Under the pieces are notes generated by a model. It saw only the letters and a list, made by a program, of their open reading frames with translations. It had not been told where the DNA came from and did not search any database. A stretch of 9,415 nucleotides of DNA. Origin: Candidatus Hydrogenedentota bacterium. GTDB taxonomy: Bacteria; Hydrogenedentota; Hydrogenedentia; Hydrogenedentales; SLHB01. Positions 5,992 to 9,415 of this stretch are shown piece after piece. Made by a program: the position numbers and the translations under genes. The stretch lies in the NCBI GenBank assembly GCA_026387845.1, contig JAPLKX010000084.1, positions 1-9,415 of the forward strand, read 5' to 3'. The stretch's first letter is position 1; each line of letters starts with the position of its first letter.

Positions 5992-6723
5992 TTACTTCTT
6001 TGCCGGCAGGCGGCCCAGCCAGGAGAGGAGGCGGTATTTGAGGATCATGAAAATCATCTGGATCCCGAGGAAGAACGCCTTTATTTTGCTGCCGGTGACG
6101 GATGATTTGCCGACCCGGGCTCTGTAGTTGACGGCGATTTCGGTGAAGGGGAGCTTGTTGAGTATGGTGAGCAACATGATCTCGGGGCCGAACGCCGAGC
6201 CGGTGATGGTGAACTGGGGCGCGATTTTTTCGTAGGCGTGGCGGTGCAGCAGGCGCATCGAGCAGCCCACGTCGGTCAGGATGGTCGTGTTGAACAAAAA
6301 CTCCATCAGCTTGCCCACAAACCAGTTGCCATATTTCAGGAAGAACCCCATGTTGGCGCCCTGCCAGACGAATTCGCGCGAGGTGCGGGTGCCAAACACG
6401 ACCGGGACGTCGTCGCTGTACGCCAGCATTTTAATGACGTCGCTGCCCGCGAATGTGCCGTCGGGCTCGGAGATGATCAGAATGTCGCCTGTGGCTTCTT
6501 TGAGGCCGCGCTGTATTGCGCTGCCGTAGCCCTGGCTCGGCTCGTAGACCAGTACGGCGCCGGTGCCTTGGACTTCCTGGTCGGTGCCGGGCGCGGCGTT
6601 ATTGTTGACGACGACGATCTCGTCAACGAGCCCCGACCCGAAGAAATCCAGGATCGCGGCGCGGATGGATTCTTTTTCGTTGTATGTTGGAAAGATTACG
6701 GAGACTTTTTTCCCACGCCACAT
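5992..6723 (-). CDS. Family 2 glycosyltransferase, polyprenyl-phosphate sugar synthase-like
   Basis: The 243-residue product has a GT-A fold: VSVIFPTYNEKESI (residues 7-20) at the nucleotide-binding strand, DEIVVVNNN (34-42), QGYGSAIQRGLKEATGD (64-80) and the EPDGTF acidic motif (86-91), where related enzymes often have DADG or EADG. TDVGCSMR (150-157) and YRARVGKSS (200-208) also match dolichyl-/undecaprenyl-phosphate hexose synthases. It lacks the C-terminal transmembrane pair of longer relatives but ends in an amphipathic, aromatic-rich segment (216-236) that may sit on the membrane. It probably transfers a sugar from a nucleotide donor to a lipid phosphate at the inner face of the cytoplasmic membrane. 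ATG 6723 is 7 nt after the stop of the membrane glycosyltransferase, so the two are co-transcribed; the ribosome site is weak (AGG), suggesting coupling. Sugar identity is unknown. Confidence 0.88.
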   Translation of the reverse strand: MWRGKKVSVIFPTYNEKESIRAAILDFFGSGLVDEIVVVNNNAAPGTDQEVQGTGAVLVYEPSQGYGSAIQRGLKEATGDILIISEPDGTFAGSDVIKMLAYSDDVPVVFGTRTSREFVWQGANMGFFLKYGNWFVGKLMEFLFNTTILTDVGCSMRLLHRHAYEKIAPQFTITGSAFGPEIMLLTILNKLPFTEIAVNYRARVGKSSVTGSKIKAFFLGIQMIFMILKYRLLSWLGRLPAKK

Positions 6724-6730
6724 AAGCCTG

Positions 6731-8209
6731 TTACCAGAATGTGTAAAAGACGGATTCAGTAAACCAGCATTGAAACGCCATAAAACCCAGCGTGGCCGCG
6801 AGCGGCGCGAACCGCCGGCCCTCCCCGGCCAGCTTATCGAGCAGGTGCGCGGCGGGGACGGCGATGAACGGCATGATGTACATGGCCGACCGCTCGCCCT
6901 CGCCCCGGCCAAGGTAGAGAAACGTCAGGGCGACGAGCGTTGCCGCAAAGGCCAGGAACAAGCCGCGCGTTTGTTTATCGGGCCGCGCGAACCGCCGCAG
7001 CGCCAGGATCGAGGCCGGGATTCCCGCAAAATAAAACCAGGCGGCCGGATTGGCGAACCGCCAGACCCAACCGGGATATCTCGGCGTTATTTGGTCCAGG
7101 TGGGCCTGATCGAGATCGAACTGGGCTTTGCAGTCGCGGAAACAGGCGACCATGTCGAACCCGGACCACCATCGGACCGCGCCGTGCAACGCTAGAAACC
7201 CTGCAATCATCCCCGCCGCCGTCAGTATCACCTCAACCCGTCCGTCTGGGACGGTCGGTGTTCGTCCGTGCGTCATGCGCCACAGGCCGGCGGCGGCGAA
7301 AAACGCGCCGAGGCCCAGCAGCGAAAAAGACAGCAGCGAGCACAGCGCGTAGGCGAGGCCGGCGGCGAGGCCGTATAGGAGCGGCTTGCTGTCAAGCGCG
7401 CGCCAGAACAGGTAGAGGGTCCAGAGTGTGAACGGCATGAACAGGATGTCGGCGCTGGTCGACGTGAACATGACTACTGAAGGCATGACGGAGTACAGCA
7501 TGCAGCACGTCAGCCCGGCGCGCTTTCCCATCACGCGGGCCGACCACAGGTACAGCGGCACAATGCCCAGTGCGCCGAATGCCATCGTCGCCAGCGAGAG
7601 GGCCAGCGGCCCCTGGCCAAGCGCGAACGACATCAGCCAGAGCAGGGCGATCGGGCCGGGGGGATGCACCTTGGCGTGCATCGAGAGGAACGGGCGCACC
7701 TTGGCGTAGTCGTGGAACAGGGCTTGGATGCCGCTGGTCCTGCCGATGTCGCCGATATATTCGTAGGCTTGCCGCTGGTATGCGTGGGAAATGCCGTCGA
7801 CGCCGCCGCGCAACGTGGCCACCGCGCCGGAGAACAGGAATGAGAAGACCACAACCGAGAACACAAACCAGGCTATGGCGCGCGCGCTGGGCCCGCCGGA
7901 CGCCCAGTCGACCCGTTTCCAGAAAACCGCCAGCCCCGCCAGCGCCACCACCAGGACGGCCAGCGGCGCCAGATGCCAGATGCCGGCCTCCGTAAACACT
8001 GGAAAGACAAGGGCGTAGAACGGCATTGGGCTGGCGTAGATGCCTTCGATCCCCACGGCCCACAGCACAAACATGATCAGCAGGTAGCCAATAAAGACTT
8101 GGGAATATGCGGAAACGAGGCGCCGGGTGGATATCTCTGCGGGCGCTGCCGGCCCGTCGAACTCCGCGACTCGCGTATCCGCAATCTTTGGCATGGTTTG
8201 TTCAAGCAT
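6731..8209 (-). CDS. Integral membrane GT-C glycosyltransferase (GT39/ArnT-like)
   Basis: The 492-residue product is a polytopic membrane protein with roughly ten hydrophobic segments from about residue 33 to 490. A long loop after the third segment contains HAYQRQAYEYIGDIG (142-156) and HAKVHPPGPIALLWL (178-192). A His-Pro-Pro-Gly motif at the start of a membrane helix is typical of the PMT/ArnT/GT39-like GT-C group, which transfer a sugar from a polyprenyl-phosphate donor on the outer face of the membrane. The acidic catalytic pair near the first loop is not obvious: GGVDGI (135-140) holds the only likely Asp. Length suits the family. It is the first gene of a pair with the GT2 gene, whose product could make its donor. 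ATG 8209 has no clear ribosome site; in-frame ATG 8194 is an alternative. The acceptor is unknown. Confidence 0.8.
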   Translation of the reverse strand: MLEQTMPKIADTRVAEFDGPAAPAEISTRRLVSAYSQVFIGYLLIMFVLWAVGIEGIYASPMPFYALVFPVFTEAGIWHLAPLAVLVVALAGLAVFWKRVDWASGGPSARAIAWFVFSVVVFSFLFSGAVATLRGGVDGISHAYQRQAYEYIGDIGRTSGIQALFHDYAKVRPFLSMHAKVHPPGPIALLWLMSFALGQGPLALSLATMAFGALGIVPLYLWSARVMGKRAGLTCCMLYSVMPSVVMFTSTSADILFMPFTLWTLYLFWRALDSKPLLYGLAAGLAYALCSLLSFSLLGLGAFFAAAGLWRMTHGRTPTVPDGRVEVILTAAGMIAGFLALHGAVRWWSGFDMVACFRDCKAQFDLDQAHLDQITPRYPGWVWRFANPAAWFYFAGIPASILALRRFARPDKQTRGLFLAFAATLVALTFLYLGRGEGERSAMYIMPFIAVPAAHLLDKLAGEGRRFAPLAATLGFMAFQCWFTESVFYTFW

Positions 8210-8265
8210 AAGGCGTTATTCTAACGAATCAAATGTTGATAAGGGAAACAGGGTGTTTCGTAGCC

Positions 8266-8555
8266 GCGAAAAGCGGGGACAGACACGAATGGCACTAATT
8301 ATAAGATAAGCTAATCGGGCGGCGGCGGCAGTACTTAGCCGGCTTTAGCCGGCTCCCGACCGTCTTCGGTCGACCTTTGCACACCCATCTTTAGATGGGG
8401 TGGTATTGGCCTATCCCCTTATAATAGCCCGCTTCAGCGGGACTTCCCGGTAGCTTTAGCCGTTGGCGCCAGAGCCTTATCTTAGTGACATTCGGGACAG
8501 ACACGATTCTCAAACCGCCTGCGGGCCGAAAATCAAGTCGGTCCCCGTTTTTCGC
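8266..8555. mobile_element. MITE-like element: inverted ends enclosing a row of small hairpins
   Basis: The left end (from 8266, GCGAAAAGCGGGGACAGAC) and the reverse complement of the right end (from 8555, GCGAAAAACGGGGACCGAC) match at 20 of 25 positions. GGGACAGACACGA occurs directly at 8276-8288 and again at 8494-8506, and AAGATAAG (8303-8310) is mirrored by CTTATCTT (8476-8483). Inside are at least four compact hairpins: 8337-8354, 8357-8372, 8382-8402 and 8428-8441, plus an imperfect one at 8448-8462. No protein is encoded. Ends with GGGGACAGAC and short hairpins recall non-autonomous elements moved by single-strand (Y1/RAYT-type) transposases, from general memory of such repeats. Exact ends and any target duplication are uncertain. 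Confidence 0.6.
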
Positions 8556-8615
8556 AAGTTAGTTAATTGTTGGCAACTTTTCTGGTCGTGGAGGGTATTA
8601 TTTGTAGTGTGATAA

Positions 8616-8625
8616 TTCCGCGGAA
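8616..8625. promoter_or_regulatory. Perfect 10-bp palindrome upstream of the TonB-like promoter
   Basis: TTCCGCGGAA is self-complementary and its edge lies 34 bp before the -35 box of the TonB-like gene, a position suited to an activator or repressor site. No known operator is recognised, and one short palindrome in GC-rich DNA is weak evidence. Confidence 0.25.
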
Positions 8626-8659
8626 ACCACTATACGTTGTGTATTTAGGTTGAGTCTCG

Positions 8660-8688
8660 TTGACATGGCGCGCAAGGTGGGCTAAGAT
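8660..8688 (+). promoter_or_regulatory. Sigma-70-type promoter for the TonB/TolA-like gene
   Basis: A consensus -35 TTGACA (8660-8665) is followed after exactly 17 bp by TAAGAT (8683-8688), 4 of 6 matches to TATAAT. Transcription would start near 8695, giving a leader of about 23 nt before ATG 8718. It is the clearest promoter in the window. Confidence 0.65.
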
Positions 8689-8717
8689 CGAAGTCTGCCG
8701 TTCACGGTAACTGTTTT

Positions 8718-9415
8718 ATGGACCAACACGACCAATACTGGAAATCTTTGTCGTCCGGGAAGCGTTTGCGACGCGCCCTGATAGTTTCGATGCTGATACA
8801 CGCGTCGGTCCTGGCCGCTGTATCTTATTTTGCCGTAAAGAAGAACTTGGACATCCAGCCTATCGGCTTTCAGGTGGAGTTGGTGCAAGATCAGCCGCCT
8901 CAGCCGGAGGTAAAACCGGAGCCGCCGGCCCCTGAACCGCCCGAAGTCAAGCCGGCCGAACCGGAGCCGCCCAAAGTCGAGCCGGTAAAACCCGAACCCA
9001 AGCCTGAGCCAAAACCGGAACCCAAACCAAAACCCAAACCAAAGAAGCCGGAGCCGAAACCCAAAAAGCCGGATCCGCCAAAGGAGAAAGCGCCGGCTAA
9101 GAAGCCGCCGGCTAAGAAGCCGGTTGACAAAACCAAGCAGACGGGCGTCGAGGTACAGCAGCAGGGGTTGCCGTCGGAACTTTCGGCGTGGGCACGAGAC
9201 GTGAAAAAGAAGGTCGAGCGTTTGTGGGTGCAGCCGGCAGGCCTGCGGCTGACGGAAAACGAGGCGTGGATTTCCTTTTGGGTGGACAAGGACGGGAAGC
9301 TGTTGACGCAGCCTGAGGTTATCAAGGAGGCGAGTGACCCGGAACTGGGCCAATCAGGGATACGTGCGATTCAGGCCGCTGAGCCGTTGCCCCCGTTTCC
9401 GCCTAATGTCTATAA
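8718..9415 (+). CDS. TonB/TolA-like energy transducer, 3' end outside the window
   Basis: 232 codons are visible without a stop. Residues 1-19 are cytoplasmic and basic; a single membrane helix spans about 20-40 and carries the SxxxH motif (S24-MLI-H28) that in TonB and TolA contacts the proton-driven ExbB/ExbD or TolQ/TolR motor. Residues 59-138 are a Pro/Lys/Glu-rich periplasmic spacer of KPEP-type repeats. From about 154 comes a TonB/TolA C-terminal domain: SAWARDVKKKVERLW, ISFWVDKDGKL, then EASDPELGQSGIRAIQAAEPLPPFP. It should link inner-membrane energy to the outer membrane, either TonB-dependent uptake or the Tol-Pal system; downstream genes (such as tolB) that would decide are not visible. 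The start at ATG 8718 fits the promoter and the membrane topology, although the ribosome site is poor. A long antisense frame over it (8682-9353) is a shadow of the Pro-rich region. Confidence 0.88.
   Translation, partial: MDQHDQYWKSLSSGKRLRRALIVSMLIHASVLAAVSYFAVKKNLDIQPIGFQVELVQDQPPQPEVKPEPPAPEPPEVKPAEPEPPKVEPVKPEPKPEPKPEPKPKPKPKKPEPKPKKPDPPKEKAPAKKPPAKKPVDKTKQTGVEVQQQGLPSELSAWARDVKKKVERLWVQPAGLRLTENEAWISFWVDKDGKLLTQPEVIKEASDPELGQSGIRAIQAAEPLPPFPPNVY

Larger units (their letters stand above)
8210..8717. other. 508-bp gene-free region between divergent genes
   Basis: It separates the minus-strand glycosyltransferase operon from the plus-strand TonB-like gene. It holds the hairpin element (8266-8555), an AT-richer stretch (8556-8660) with a perfect 10-bp palindrome TTCCGCGGAA (8616-8625), and the sigma-70 promoter. 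No coding sequence was found on either strand apart from short chance frames. Confidence 0.8.

Noticed and set aside
6731..7195. Plus-strand frames (e.g. 6563-7195, 6940-7431) over the glycosyltransferase genes
   Set aside because: Opposite to two well-supported genes, Arg/Pro-rich and without domains; GC-rich shadows.
8218..8223. Minus-strand -10-like TAGAAT before the GT-C gene
   Set aside because: It would place the transcript start within about 2 nt of ATG 8209 and has no -35 box at a proper distance; too weak to annotate.
8682..9353. 223-residue minus-strand frame with Arg/Leu/Phe-rich repeats
   Set aside because: It is the antisense shadow of the Pro/Lys/Glu-rich spacer of the TonB-like gene on the plus strand, which has a promoter, membrane motif and known C-terminal domain.

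Overview
The window looks like a piece of a GC-rich, Gram-negative-type bacterial chromosome, most likely an uncultured Planctomycetota, Hydrogenedentota or other PVC-like lineage. This rests on gene style, not on a marker gene: an exported AP-endonuclease-fold 'sugar isomerase', a Tat-exported TIM-barrel protein, an ECF sigma factor with a membrane and proline-rich tail beside carboxypeptidase-regulatory-like domains, a TonB/TolA-type energy transducer, and many palindromic repeats between genes.

Layout from left to right. On the minus strand, 18-905 encodes an exported sugar phosphate isomerase/epimerase-like protein and 1006-2010 a Tat-exported TIM-barrel (aldo/keto-reductase-like) protein; a 26-bp perfect inverted repeat lies between them. 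A 9-bp tandem repeat (2122-2181) separates this pair from 2193-2924, a very acidic protein built of three copies of a ~62-residue domain I do not recognise. A divergent gap of 172 bp with an imperfect 16-bp hairpin follows. On the plus strand, 3097-4116 encodes an ECF sigma factor with a transmembrane segment and Pro/Ala/Gln-rich tail. It overlaps 4113-5771, which encodes about five regulatory-like beta-sandwich domains and starts in the middle of a domain. The two look like one membrane-spanning protein gene broken by a frameshift or deletion near a run of six A (4081-4086).

After a second long inverted repeat (5800-5971), the minus strand carries a two-gene glycosylation operon: a multi-spanning GT-C glycosyltransferase (6731-8209) followed 7 bp later by a family-2 glycosyltransferase (5992-6723). 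The GT2 product probably charges a polyprenyl phosphate that the membrane enzyme uses as donor. The 508 bp from 8210 to 8717 hold no gene. They contain a ~290-bp element with inverted ends and a row of small hairpins (8266-8555), a 10-bp palindrome, and a good sigma-70 promoter (8660-8688). That promoter faces a TonB/TolA-like gene (8718 to the window end, 3' end missing).

The most noteworthy items are the split membrane sigma factor, the triplicated acidic domain, and three palindromic elements. Two of these elements have the GTAG-hairpin/hairpin-CTAC layout of REP doublets (REPINs), and the third is a hairpin-array element with inverted ends. No transposase or RAYT gene is present in the window to account for them. 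I see no tRNA, rRNA, CRISPR array or phage gene.
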